Shown piece by piece: positions 16,835 to 25,867 of a DNA stretch of 64,000 nt (within the stretch, counting starts at the first letter, position 1; every line of letters starts with the position of its first letter). The translations under genes and the position numbers were made by a program. The notes under the pieces were generated by a model. That model ran no database searches. It was not told the DNA's origin and worked only from the letters and a program-made list of their open reading frames with translations. The stretch lies in NCBI GenBank assembly GCA_035468285.1, contig DATISY010000090.1, positions 12,098 to 76,097 on the forward strand, in the 5' to 3' direction. This DNA comes from PALSA-555 sp035468285. Its GTDB lineage: Bacteria; Actinomycetota; Acidimicrobiia; IMCC26256; PALSA-555.

Positions 16835-19554
16835 GAGATCGTCTCCACACGCAGCTCGGTGACGGGCGACGTGACGTCGATCAGGTCGGGCGCGCCGGGC
16901 CCGGTCCGGTTCACCGCGATGAACGCCGAGCCGGGCTCGGTGTGTGGGTCGTCGCGGACGGGCAGGTCGATGGACCCGCCGAGTGACGTGACCCGGACGA
17001 TGTCGCCCTCCTGGACCCCGAGGCGGTCCCGGTCCCTGACGTTCAGCCCGAGGGCGGTCCCCTCGACGAGCGCCGCGAGGGCCGGCGTGGCCGCGGTGAC
17101 GTCCTCCGAGCCGTAGAGGGTCCGCCCGGCGACGAGGCGCAGCGCGTACGCGTCGACCGGCACCGTCGCGGGCGGCTCGGGCGTCCCGACCCACTGGTGC
17201 AGCGCGACCGGCGTCGGCGAGGGCGGCGGGGGCGCCTCCCCGGCCGGGGTCTCCTCGCCGGCGCCGTCGGTGGCTTCGGTATCGGCTTCGGTTCCCGGTG
17301 GCGCTGCGGGTGGCTCGAGCGCTTCGGGTGTCGGCGGGATCGGCTCCCAGGACGGACCGCGAAGCCCGCGGTCGGCGCCGAAGACGAGCTCGTCGCGGTG
17401 GTGCTCGAGGGGGAGCACGACACCGTCCCGGGCGCGGCGCAGGAGCGAGGCGTCGACCCCGACGAAGGCGGGTGCGACCCGGGCGATCTCGTCGAGGACC
17501 TCGTCGGGGTGCTCAAGGTCGACGTCGACGCCGAAGCGGGCAGCGAGCTCGGCGGCGACGCGCCACGGGTCGAGGGTGCTGCCCTCGGGGGTGACGCGGG
17601 GGCGCAGGCGCAGGACGCGTCCTTCGAGGTTCGTGGTGCTGCCGCGCTGCTCCCCCCAGACGGTGGTGGGCAGCACGACGGTGGCGGCTTCGACGCCGGC
17701 GTCGGGGAACGCGCCGACGGCGATGATCGTCGCGACGCGGCTGAGCGCGGTGCGGGCCAGGTCGCGGTCGGGGAACTCGGCGAGGGGGTCGCAGCCGACG
17801 AGGACGAGGGCCTCGATGCGGCCGTCGGCCGCGCCGCGCAGGATTCCGGCGGCGTCGAGCCCGACCGCGTCGGGGACGCCACCCCACGCCTCGGGGAAAT
17901 GGTCCCGGGCGGCGTCGAGGGTGACGCGGCCGGGGAGGAACCCGGGGGCGAGCCCGAGGTCGAGGGCACCGTGGACGTTGGGGCGAGGAAGGGCCGACAG
18001 GAACCGGACGTCGTCGCCGGCGGCGAGCAGCGACGCCGCCTGCACGACCGCGTCGGGCTGGTCGGCGACGGAGGGGCGGCCGAGGACGACGACGACGGGC
18101 CCGTCCCGGTCGGCGATGGCCGACACGAACGGTGCCAGCGCCTTCCCGCGGGGGGCGCGCCCGGCGAGCATGTTGGCGACGGTGCGGGCGGCCTCGCCGG
18201 GCTGGCCCGGCGGATGCCGCAGGACGCTGGTCGCGTCCCTGGTCAGGCCATGGTCCCGGGCGCTGATGTCGACGAGCGGGACGCCGCCCTCGACGACGGC
18301 GCTCCGGATCCGGAGGGCCAGGACGGGTACCTCTTCTTTGAGGTCACCGGCGAGAAGGACGATGGCTTTCGCCCGGTCGAGATCGGGGATCGTGGCTCGG
18401 GGGAGGCCGAGGACCATGTCGGCAGGGAGCCCGTCGCCGAGCTGCGCGTCGACGTGGTCGGTTCGCAGCACCCCCTTGGCGAACCGGGACCACAGGTAGG
18501 CGTCTTCGTTCGTGCCGCGGGAGCCGCCGAGGACCGCGATCGTCCCCGGACCGTGGTGGTCGACGACGGCGCGGAGCTCCGCGGCGGCAGCGTCGAGCGC
18601 CGCGGGCCATGACGATTCGATGAGCTCGCCGGCCTTGCGGACCATCGGGACCGTGAGACGGCTTTCGCTGTGCACCCACTCCAGGCCGTAGCGCCCCTTG
18701 TCGCAGAGCCAGCCCTGGTTCACCGGCTCGGCGTCGACGCCGAGCAGTCGCACCAGCCGGTTCGAGCTCGATTCGAGGGAGCCGCGACAGCTGACGGAGC
18801 ACGCGCCGCACGACGTCTCGGTCGCTTCGAGGTCCCAGGGCCGGGCCCGGAACCGGTAGTGGCTCGAGGTGAGCGCGCCGACAGGGCAGATCTGCACCGT
18901 GTTGCCCGAGAAGTACGAGTGGAAGGGCTCGTCGAGGTAGGTGATGACCTCGGTGGTGTCGCCGCGGCCGCCGAAGTCGATGAGGGGGTCGCCGGCGATC
19001 TCGGCCGCGAAGCGGGTGCAGCGGCCGCACTGGATGCAGCGTTCCCGGTCGAGGAGCACCAGGTCGCTGATCGGGATCGGCTTGGGGAAGTGACGCTTCT
19101 CCTCGACGAAGCGCGACTCGCCGGGACCGAACGCCAGCGTCTGGTCCTGGAGCGGGCACTCGCCACCGCGGTCGCACACCGGGCAGTCGAGCGGATGGTT
19201 GACGAGGAGGAACTCGAGCACACCGTCCTGGACGGTCTTGACCGTGTCGGACACCGTCCGCACGACCATGCCGTCGGCGACGGGGGTGGCGCACGAGATC
19301 TGCAGGCCGCGCAGCCCCTCGACCTCGACGAGGCACATGCGGCACATCCCGACGGGCTTGAGCCGCTCGTGCCAGCAGAACCGGGGGATGTAGGTGCCGT
19401 GGCGCTGCGCGGCCTTGATGAGGAGCTCGCCGCGTGGCGCGTGGATCTCCTGACCGTCGATCGTGAGCGTGACGACGTCGGGCCCGGGCGCGACGGGGAT
19501 CGTGTATCGGTGCTGGGAGGGCCACTGCGACATCGGCACCGCGTTGATGGTCAT
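16831..19554 (-). CDS. nuoG: NADH-quinone oxidoreductase subunit G
   Basis: This 907-residue subunit binds most iron-sulfur clusters of the NADH arm. The N-terminal 2Fe-2S ferredoxin domain has CWHERLKPVGMCRMC and a further C in QISCATP. HPLDCPVCDRGGECPLQD is the His-Cys3 N5 site, and CIQCGRC plus QICPVGAL are further 4Fe-4S ligands. CGACSVSC with a later GWLCDKGRYG supplies the extra N7 site. A molybdopterin-oxidoreductase-like domain without evident catalytic residues follows. A Pro-Glu-Ala-rich linker (about residues 737-783) separates it from a C-terminal beta domain. The start is ATG 19554, overlapping the nuoF stop; longer starts lie inside nuoF. Confidence 0.96.
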   Translation of the reverse strand: MTINAVPMSQWPSQHRYTIPVAPGPDVVTLTIDGQEIHAPRGELLIKAAQRHGTYIPRFCWHERLKPVGMCRMCLVEVEGLRGLQISCATPVADGMVVRTVSDTVKTVQDGVLEFLLVNHPLDCPVCDRGGECPLQDQTLAFGPGESRFVEEKRHFPKPIPISDLVLLDRERCIQCGRCTRFAAEIAGDPLIDFGGRGDTTEVITYLDEPFHSYFSGNTVQICPVGALTSSHYRFRARPWDLEATETSCGACSVSCRGSLESSSNRLVRLLGVDAEPVNQGWLCDKGRYGLEWVHSESRLTVPMVRKAGELIESSWPAALDAAAAELRAVVDHHGPGTIAVLGGSRGTNEDAYLWSRFAKGVLRTDHVDAQLGDGLPADMVLGLPRATIPDLDRAKAIVLLAGDLKEEVPVLALRIRSAVVEGGVPLVDISARDHGLTRDATSVLRHPPGQPGEAARTVANMLAGRAPRGKALAPFVSAIADRDGPVVVVLGRPSVADQPDAVVQAASLLAAGDDVRFLSALPRPNVHGALDLGLAPGFLPGRVTLDAARDHFPEAWGGVPDAVGLDAAGILRGAADGRIEALVLVGCDPLAEFPDRDLARTALSRVATIIAVGAFPDAGVEAATVVLPTTVWGEQRGSTTNLEGRVLRLRPRVTPEGSTLDPWRVAAELAARFGVDVDLEHPDEVLDEIARVAPAFVGVDASLLRRARDGVVLPLEHHRDELVFGADRGLRGPSWEPIPPTPEALEPPAAPPGTEADTEATDGAGEETPAGEAPPPPSPTPVALHQWVGTPEPPATVPVDAYALRLVAGRTLYGSEDVTAATPALAALVEGTALGLNVRDRDRLGVQEGDIVRVTSLGGSIDLPVRDDPHTEPGSAFIAVNRTGPGAPDLIDVTSPVTELRVETIS

Positions 19555-20897
19555 ACGGACGCCACCTCGAGGGTGTGGCGCCGTTGCGTGTCGGCGCGCA
19601 TGCGATCGGTGATCTCGTCGCGGAACCAACGGTCGAGGCTGACGACGGGGCTCATGGTGCTGGGTCCGAGGGCACAGATGGTGGTCTGGGCGAACGGGGC
19701 GTTGAGGCCGGGGACGATGTTGTTGCCGAACGAGAGCAGCAGGTCGAGGTCCTCGGGGCGTCCCTGGCCGTGCGCCATGCGGTACAGGACTTTGGCGATC
19801 CAGCCCGACCCTTCGCGGCACGGCGTGCACTTCCCGCACGATTCGTGGGCGAAGAACTTCGCGAGGCGCCACGCGACGAGCAGCGGGTCAGTTGTCTCGT
19901 CGAAGACCATGATCGCTCCGGAGCCGAGCATCGACTTGAGCTCCCCGGTGACGAAGTCCATGTCGAGCGGCGAGTCGAGGTGCTGGGGCAGCAGCCACGG
20001 GGACGACGCCCCGCCGGGGACGAAGAACTTCATAGCGCGCCCGCCGCGCACCCCGCCGGCGAGGCCCTCGATCAGCTCGCGGAACGTCATGCCGAGCTCG
20101 ACCTCGTAGTTGCCGGGCCGCTCGACCTGGCCGGAGACCGAGAAGATGCGAGTCCCGGTCGAGCGGTTGACGCCCATCGCGTTGTACCAGGCCGCGCCGT
20201 TTCGCACGATGTGCGGGACGGTGGAGATCGTCTCGACGTTGTTCACGATCGTCGGCGCGGCGTAGACGCCTTGCGCCGCGGGGAAGGGCGGCTTGATGCG
20301 CGGCATGGCGCGCTCACCCTCGAGGCTGGAGAGCAGCCCTGTCTCGTCGCCCGCGATGTAGGACCCCGCGCCGCGGTGCAGGACGAGCTCGAGGTTGAAG
20401 CCCGAGCCGAGGATGTTCTCGCCCAGGAACCCGGCGGTGTAGGCGTCGCGGATCGCCTGGCGGAGACGTTCCGCGCCGAGCGCGAACTCGCCGCGCACGT
20501 ACACGAAGGCCAGGTTCGTTTGGATGGCGTACGCGGCGATGATGATGCCTTCGATGAGCTGGTGCGGGTCCCGCTCGATGAGCATGTGGTCCTTGAACGT
20601 GCACGGCTCCCCTTCGTCCGCGTTGATGCAGAGGTAGCGGGGGAACACGTCTTTGGGGAGGAACGACCACTTCTGCCCTGTGCCGAAGCCGGCGCCGCCC
20701 TTCCCGCGCAGGACCGAGTCGGTGACCGCTTGGGTGATGGCGTCGCGGTCCATGCCGAAGGCTTGCTTGACGGTCTCGTAGGCGTGGTTGTGGGCCCGGG
20801 CGGCGTCGATCGTCCACGAATCGTCGGGCCGCTCGCGGAGGAACTTCGTGACGACCGGCGTCTCGCGCGGTCCGTCCTCGCGGGTGGCGGCCATCAC
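19551..20897 (-). CDS. nuoF: NADH-quinone oxidoreductase subunit F (NADH-binding)
   Basis: This 448-residue subunit binds NADH, FMN and cluster N3. GRGGAGFGTGQKWSF forms the nucleotide/flavin site, NADEGEPCTFKD is the FMN-binding signature, and ESCGKCTPCREGSGW gives three cysteine ligands of the 4Fe-4S cluster, with a fourth in a later segment. The start is GTG 20897 or the adjacent ATG 20894; both overlap the nuoE stop. Its presence shows that the second operon makes a genuine NADH dehydrogenase, unlike the first. Confidence 0.97.
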   Translation of the reverse strand: MMAATREDGPRETPVVTKFLRERPDDSWTIDAARAHNHAYETVKQAFGMDRDAITQAVTDSVLRGKGGAGFGTGQKWSFLPKDVFPRYLCINADEGEPCTFKDHMLIERDPHQLIEGIIIAAYAIQTNLAFVYVRGEFALGAERLRQAIRDAYTAGFLGENILGSGFNLELVLHRGAGSYIAGDETGLLSSLEGERAMPRIKPPFPAAQGVYAAPTIVNNVETISTVPHIVRNGAAWYNAMGVNRSTGTRIFSVSGQVERPGNYEVELGMTFRELIEGLAGGVRGGRAMKFFVPGGASSPWLLPQHLDSPLDMDFVTGELKSMLGSGAIMVFDETTDPLLVAWRLAKFFAHESCGKCTPCREGSGWIAKVLYRMAHGQGRPEDLDLLLSFGNNIVPGLNAPFAQTTICALGPSTMSPVVSLDRWFRDEITDRMRADTQRRHTLEVASV

Positions 20898-21394
20898 CGG
20901 ACCTCGCCGGCAGATGTTCCCGAGATGGTGCGCAACGCGAGCTGCCCGTCCTTGTACCGCTCGATGAGGTCCGCGGCACCGTCGAGGTCACCGGGACCGT
21001 GGAAGTCGTAGTTCACCTGGAACGCTGGCGCACGATCGCAGTGGGCGATGCACTCGACTTCTTCGACCGAGACGTCGGGGTCGCCGGCGTACTTGGCCCG
21101 GAGCTGGGCGTGGAGGTCCATCCCGCCGTTGACCATGCACGACAGGTTCGTGCACACCGACACGACGAGGCGTCCGACCGGCTCGCGTTTGAGCATCGAA
21201 TAGAACGAGCAGACGCCGAGCACGAGCGCGGGGGTGAGGTCGAGGATCTCGGCGATCTCCTCCATGGCCTCGGGGGTCACCCATCCGTCGCGGTCCTGGG
21301 CGAGATGCAGGAGTGGCAGCATCGCCGATTTGGCGTACGGGTAGCGGCCGATGATCTCGCGGGCGGCGCGACGGTCCTTGTCGGTGAAGCCCAT
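20894..21394 (-). CDS. nuoE: NADH-quinone oxidoreductase subunit E, 2Fe-2S
   Basis: This 166-residue thioredoxin-like 24-kDa subunit binds cluster N1a through VCTNLSC (C-x4-C) and VECIAHC (C-x3-C). The N-terminal helical part (YPYAKSAMLPLLHLAQDRDG) is typical. It starts at ATG 21394, sharing a base with the nuoD stop. It pairs with NuoF. Confidence 0.96.
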   Translation of the reverse strand: MGFTDKDRRAAREIIGRYPYAKSAMLPLLHLAQDRDGWVTPEAMEEIAEILDLTPALVLGVCSFYSMLKREPVGRLVVSVCTNLSCMVNGGMDLHAQLRAKYAGDPDVSVEEVECIAHCDRAPAFQVNYDFHGPGDLDGAADLIERYKDGQLALRTISGTSAGEVR

Positions 21395-22680
21395 CAGCGG
21401 TCGGTCTCGCCCATGATCGGATCCAAGCTGGAGATGATGGCGACCGCGTCGGAGACCATCCCTCCGACGGCGATCGTCCCGAGTGACTGCAGGTTGTACA
21501 GGGACGGGCCTCGGATGTGCAGCCGAACTGGCTTGCTAGTGCCGTCCGACACGAGGTAGCAGCCGATCTCGCCGCGGGGAGATTCGACGCTGACGTAGGT
21601 CTCCCCTGGCGGGACGCGGAACCCCTCGGTGAACAGCTTGAAGTGGTGGATGAGCGCTTCCATCGATTCGTCGATCCGGGCGCGGGGTGGCGGAGTCACC
21701 TTGCGGTCCTGGACCCGGAAGTCGCCGAGCGGCATGGCGTCGATGCACTGGCGGACGATCTTGATCGACTCGAGGATCTCGTCGAGGCGGATCCGGAACC
21801 GGTCGTAGCAGTCACCGTTGTGGCCGTACACGACGTCGAAGTCGACCTGGTCGTAGGCCAGGTACGGCTGGGCCTTGCGCAGGTCCCAGGGGAAGCCCGT
21901 GGCGCGCAGGATCGGTCCGGTGACACCGAGCGCGATCGCGTCCTCGGTGGAGATGGATCCGACGCCCATCAGGCGTTCGAGGAAGATGGGGTTCTCGCTC
22001 AGCAGGTCGGAGTACTCGCGGACCCCACGCTCGACGGTCTGGCAGAGTTCCTCGGCGTCGTGCTGCCATCCCTCGGGGAGGTCAGCGGCGACGCCGCCGG
22101 GCCGGATGAAGTTGTGGTTCATGCGCAGCCCGGTGATCTTCTCGAGGAAGCGCAGGGTCACTTCCCGTTCGCGCCATCCGTAGACCATCATCGACACCGC
22201 GCCGACGTCCATCCCGTTCGTCGCCTGGAAGAGGAGGTGGGACGACATCCGGTTGAGCTCGACGAGGAGCATGCGGATCCATGTCGCGCGCGGCGGGATG
22301 TCGAGGTCGAGGAGCCGCTCGACCGCGAGCGAGAAGACGAGCTCGTTCGCGAGCGGGGACAGGTAGTCCATGCGGGTCACGTTCGTCGGGCCCTGGACGT
22401 AAGTGAGCTCCTCGCCGGTCTTCTCCATACCGGTGTGCAGGTACCCGATGACCGGCTTGGCCTGGAGGACGGTTTCGCCGTCGAGCTCGAGCATGACCCG
22501 CAGCACCCCATGCGTGGAGGGGTGCTGGGGGCCCATGTTGATGACCATCGTCTCGTCGTCCTCGGGCCAGAGACCGGTGACGACTTCGTGGTGGGCCCGG
22601 CGGAGCTGTTGGGAGCCTTCGTCGGTCTGGGCCTCGAGGCGCGCTTCCTCCGCTGGGGTCACGTCGATGGGCTCACTCAT
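21394..22680 (-). CDS. nuoD: NADH-quinone oxidoreductase subunit D
   Basis: This 428-residue 49-kDa-type subunit has the quinone-site motif INMGPQHPSTHGVLR near residue 50 and ends in SLDPIMGETDR, the normal family C-terminus with the conserved D. The start is ATG 22680 (MSEPIDVTPAEEAR), overlapping the nuoC stop. The N-terminal 40 residues are acidic and variable. It is clearly diverged from the copy at 2946-4130. Confidence 0.97.
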   Translation of the reverse strand: MSEPIDVTPAEEARLEAQTDEGSQQLRRAHHEVVTGLWPEDDETMVINMGPQHPSTHGVLRVMLELDGETVLQAKPVIGYLHTGMEKTGEELTYVQGPTNVTRMDYLSPLANELVFSLAVERLLDLDIPPRATWIRMLLVELNRMSSHLLFQATNGMDVGAVSMMVYGWREREVTLRFLEKITGLRMNHNFIRPGGVAADLPEGWQHDAEELCQTVERGVREYSDLLSENPIFLERLMGVGSISTEDAIALGVTGPILRATGFPWDLRKAQPYLAYDQVDFDVVYGHNGDCYDRFRIRLDEILESIKIVRQCIDAMPLGDFRVQDRKVTPPPRARIDESMEALIHHFKLFTEGFRVPPGETYVSVESPRGEIGCYLVSDGTSKPVRLHIRGPSLYNLQSLGTIAVGGMVSDAVAIISSLDPIMGETDR

Positions 22681-23234
22681 CGGGGGGCCGGGTCTTCCTT
22701 GAACTCGACGGGGATCCTCCCCGGGGCGTCGTCCTTGCGGAGCGGGTGCCCGACCCAGTCGTCGGGCATGAGCAGTCGGGTGAGCTCGGGGTGGCCTTCG
22801 AAGACGACGCCGAACATGTCGAACGCCTCGCGCTCCGGGAAGTTCATCGCGGTGTAGACGTCGACGATGCTGGCCAGGGTGGGGTCGTCGCCGGGGAGCT
22901 CGCAGATGACGCGGATCCGACGGTTGCGGGGGTGGGAGAGGAAGTTCGCGACGACCTCGAAGCGCTGCGGGTCGACGCCGGGTATCACGGCCCGTTCCGC
23001 GTCGATGAGGTGGTCGACGACGGTGAGGTCGAGACACTGCGTGAAGCGCTGCTCGTCGCGCAGGAAGGCGGCGACGTCGTGCCACGCCGAACGGTCGACG
23101 TACACGACGGGTTGACGGTGCGACTCGTGGATGACGCTGCCCGGGAACCGTTCGAGGATGGCCGCGGCGACCTCGTCGGCGGGCGGCGCCGCGGGAGGCT
23201 CGCCCGCGGCGGCTTCGTCGGTATCCGTGGCCAT
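22677..23234 (-). CDS. nuoC: NADH-quinone oxidoreductase subunit C
   Basis: This 185-residue subunit has FPEREAFDMFGVVFEGHPEL followed by RLLMPDDWVGHPLRKD, the NuoC signature. The first 20 residues are Ala-Pro-rich. It starts at ATG 23234, 20 bases after the nuoB stop. NuoC anchors the peripheral arm and carries no cofactor. Confidence 0.95.
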   Translation of the reverse strand: MATDTDEAAAGEPPAAPPADEVAAAILERFPGSVIHESHRQPVVYVDRSAWHDVAAFLRDEQRFTQCLDLTVVDHLIDAERAVIPGVDPQRFEVVANFLSHPRNRRIRVICELPGDDPTLASIVDVYTAMNFPEREAFDMFGVVFEGHPELTRLLMPDDWVGHPLRKDDAPGRIPVEFKEDPAPR

Positions 23235-23254
23235 CTCGGTCCTCGGGGCTGGGC

Positions 23255-23821
23255 TCAGGCCGATTTCCGGCGGATCGGGATGGGCTGCACGTGCGACGGC
23301 GTGCCGTCGCGCTGCTCGACGTGGACGCCAGCGCCGGTGCCGCTGACGCGCCGGCGCAGGAGGTCACCGGTGCGGATCTGGTGGTGGAGCGTCAAGATCC
23401 CGTGGAAGAGGGTCTCCGGTCCCGGCGGGCACCCGGGGACGTACACGTCGACGGGGACGATCTGGTCGACGCCTTGGACGAGCGCGTAGTTGTTGAACAT
23501 CCCGCCGGTGCTGGCGCACACTCCCATCGAGATGACCCATTTGGGGTCGACCATCTGGTCGTAGACCTGGCGGAGCACCGGGGCCATCTTCTGGCTGACG
23601 CGACCGGCGACGATCATGAGGTCGGCTTGGCGGGGACTGGCGCGCCACACCTCCATCCCGTAACGGGCGAGGTCGTAGTGCGCGGCGCCGGTCGCCATCA
23701 TCTCCATGGCGCAGCACGCGAGACCGAACGTCGCGGGGAACACGGACCGTTGCCGGGCCCATTGCACGAGATCCTCGAGGCGGGCGGTCAAGAAGTTGTG
23801 CGGCATCTGCTCGAGGCCCAT
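23255..23821 (-). CDS. nuoB: NADH-quinone oxidoreductase subunit B, cluster N2
   Basis: This 188-residue subunit has cluster N2 ligands C36-C37 (FGLACCAMEM), C102 (MGVCASTGG) and C131 (VPGCPPGP). A basic C-terminal tail of about 40 residues extends past the fold. It starts at ATG 23821, 3 bases after the end of nuoA. Confidence 0.96.
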   Translation of the reverse strand: MGLEQMPHNFLTARLEDLVQWARQRSVFPATFGLACCAMEMMATGAAHYDLARYGMEVWRASPRQADLMIVAGRVSQKMAPVLRQVYDQMVDPKWVISMGVCASTGGMFNNYALVQGVDQIVPVDVYVPGCPPGPETLFHGILTLHHQIRTGDLLRRRVSGTGAGVHVEQRDGTPSHVQPIPIRRKSA

Positions 23822-23824
23822 GCG

Positions 23825-24289
23825 CTACGCCGCTTCCTCACTGGGTTCGGCCTGCGGGTCGAGGCCGTCCCGTCCGGGGGTGCCGGTGGCGCGCAGCATG
23901 CGGTGTGCGACCCGGTCGCTGACCTGTCGCACGGGGCCCCAGTCGACCGCGCCGGTCGAGAGGAGGTACCCGAACGGGACGAGCAGTGCGAGCAGGAACA
24001 CACCCATCGTGACGAGACCGTAGGTGCCGAGGCCCTTGAGGACGGTCGTGAAGGGGTAGATGAAGATGATCTCGACGTCGAGGACGATGAATGCCATCGC
24101 GACGAGGTAGAAGCGCACCGGGAACCGTTCGGATGGCTCGTTCTCGGGAACGATGCCGCACTCGTAGGGGGCTTCCTTCGCCGAGGTCGGTCGCTTGCGG
24201 GATCCGAGCAGCGCCGAAGCGAGGAACGACACCGCGACGAACAGCAAGACGAGCACGACCATCGCGAGGATCGGCAGGTACTGCTCCAC
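23825..24289 (-). CDS. nuoA: NADH-quinone oxidoreductase subunit A
   Basis: This 154-residue, three-helix subunit has the loop motif APYECGIVPE, including the cysteine whose exposure changes between the active and deactive states of characterised complexes, and FIVLDVEIIFIYPF in helix 2. The C-terminal 40 residues after helix 3 are an unusual hydrophilic extension (DRVAHRMLRATGTPGRDG). It starts at GTG 24289 behind a strong GGGGAGGGG ribosome site and is the first gene of the complete complex I operon. Confidence 0.95.
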   Translation of the reverse strand: MEQYLPILAMVVLVLLFVAVSFLASALLGSRKRPTSAKEAPYECGIVPENEPSERFPVRFYLVAMAFIVLDVEIIFIYPFTTVLKGLGTYGLVTMGVFLLALLVPFGYLLSTGAVDWGPVRQVSDRVAHRMLRATGTPGRDGLDPQAEPSEEAA

Positions 24290-24330
24290 CCTGGTCCCCT
24301 CCCCGGGATCGGTCCGGCGCCACAGGCGTT

Positions 24331-24345
24331 GGCGCGCAGGCTATC
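24331..24345 (-). promoter_or_regulatory. Predicted promoter core of the complete nuo operon
   Basis: Read leftward this is GATAGCCTGCGCGCC, identical to 5715-5729 before the other nuo operon. TAGCCT at 24343-24338 is the likely -10 box. A short inverted repeat, CCCTC-TT-GAGGG at about 24350-24361, lies just upstream and could be an operator. The assignment rests on the repeated sequence and equal spacing. Confidence 0.6.
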
Positions 24346-24409
24346 CGACCCCTCTTGAGGGATGGGAAGAGTCCGGGGGGTGATGGGCGCCGCCGGGTGC
24401 GGTCGCGGG

Positions 24410-25672
24410 CTAGGGCTCGGGGGCGATCGCGACGAGCCGCTCGACGAGGCGGTACGCGACCTCGGCGGGCCCGAGCTCGTCGGGTCGGAGCAGGTTGGCC
24501 ATGATCCGCAGCACCCACTCCATGAGGGATCGCGACATGAACCCGACTCGGGTGAGCTCCCGCATGACCGCGGGGTTGCCGATCGCCCGCACGAACGCCC
24601 GCGCCACCTTGAAGTAGAGCCCATAGGTCGCTTCGAGCTGTTCGGGGTAGCGCTGCAGGGCAAGCCCGTCGCCGGTGCGGAGCGCGACGTCGATCGCGGC
24701 GGCAGCCATCCGGCCGGTCTCGTAGGCGACCGAGATGCCTTCACCGTTGAAGGGGTTCACGGACCCGCCAGCGTCGCCGACCGTGCACCAGGTCGGGCCG
24801 ACCCGGGGGAACACGGACAGTCCGGTGGGGAGCTTCCCGCCGGTGGGTGCGCCGCAGGCCGTGTCGGGGGAGATGCCCCAGCGGGCGGGGGCGGTCTCGC
24901 AGAACGCCTCCATCAGCTGGCTGGTGTTGACGTCCTTCCACCCCGAGAAGGTGGAGAGGAGCCCGACGCCGACGTTGATGGTCCCGTCCCCGACGGGGAA
25001 GATCCAGCCGTAGCCGGGGAGGTGCTGGCCGTGCTTGTCGCGCAGGTCGAGGTGGCTCTCGATCCACGGCTCGTCGTGGAAGGGGCTCTGGAAGTAGCCG
25101 CGCACGGCCATCCCGAGTGGGTACGTCCGGTCCCGGCTGGTGCCGAGGGCCCGCCCGAACCGGGAGTTCGCGCCGTCGGCGACGATGACGTACCGGGCGT
25201 GGACGGGCTCGGGGGTGCCGCTGCCACCGCGCCGGAGGATCGCGCCCGTGACGAGGCCCCCGTCGGCGATGGGCTCGACGGCCTCGGTGCCGGTCCAGAG
25301 GGTGGCGCCGGCCTTGACGGCCCGGTTGGCGACCATGGCGTCGAGGTCCCGGCGGCGCACGACGTAGCCGTACGGCGGGAAGTCCGGATGGTCGGGCCAG
25401 GCCAGCTCGAGGGTGATGCCGTGGGCGATCGAGCGGAGCCCTTCGAACCGGAGGTGGGGTTCGAGCTCCTCGGCGAGGCCGAGGTCCTCGAGCTGGCGGA
25501 CCGCCCGGGGGGTCAGGCCGTCACCGCAGGTCTTGTCGCGGGGGAACTGCTTGCGCTCGACGACGAGGACGCGGTGCCCGGCCTCCGCGAGCCAGCACGC
25601 CGCGGCGGCTCCGGATGGGCCACCGCCGACGATCAGCACGTCGAATCGGTCGCGAACGCCCATGTCGACCAT
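24410..25672 (-). CDS. Geranylgeranyl reductase family FAD-dependent oxidoreductase (MenJ-like)
   Basis: This 420-residue flavoprotein opens with a dinucleotide-binding fold, DVLIVGGGPSGAAAACWLAE, followed by ERKQFPRDKTCGDGLTPRAV, the family motif. GDAGGSVNPFNGEGISVAYE near residue 300 contacts FAD. Such enzymes reduce double bonds in polyprenyl chains, for example on menaquinone or archaeal-type lipids. Lying between complex I and the bc complex, saturation of the menaquinone side chain is the natural guess (inference). The start chosen is ATG 25672; ATG 25663 is possible. It is divergent from the bc cluster and ends 120 bases before nuoA. Confidence 0.9.
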   Translation of the reverse strand: MVDMGVRDRFDVLIVGGGPSGAAAACWLAEAGHRVLVVERKQFPRDKTCGDGLTPRAVRQLEDLGLAEELEPHLRFEGLRSIAHGITLELAWPDHPDFPPYGYVVRRRDLDAMVANRAVKAGATLWTGTEAVEPIADGGLVTGAILRRGGSGTPEPVHARYVIVADGANSRFGRALGTSRDRTYPLGMAVRGYFQSPFHDEPWIESHLDLRDKHGQHLPGYGWIFPVGDGTINVGVGLLSTFSGWKDVNTSQLMEAFCETAPARWGISPDTACGAPTGGKLPTGLSVFPRVGPTWCTVGDAGGSVNPFNGEGISVAYETGRMAAAAIDVALRTGDGLALQRYPEQLEATYGLYFKVARAFVRAIGNPAVMRELTRVGFMSRSLMEWVLRIMANLLRPDELGPAEVAYRLVERLVAIAPEP

Positions 25673-25867
25673 CGTGCCATCGGGGGCCGCGGGGTGCCTC
25701 AACGAGCCAGCCGGAACGGTGCCCGGACGGGTCGCGTCCCCGCGGCGGCACGGCCGCCGATATGCCGTTTCCACAGTTAGCGTGGTAGGAAAACGCCTAC
25801 GGGGCAAGGGTCCTGAGCGAGCCTCGGCTCTTCGAGACATCAGCTCCGGAGGGAGGACACCGGCGGC

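Noticed and set aside
24290..25867. Rex or other redox operator before the complete nuo operon or the bc cluster.
   Set aside because: No TTGTG-N8-CACAA-like palindrome is present in these gaps; only a short CCCTC/GAGGG repeat and weak hairpins were seen.
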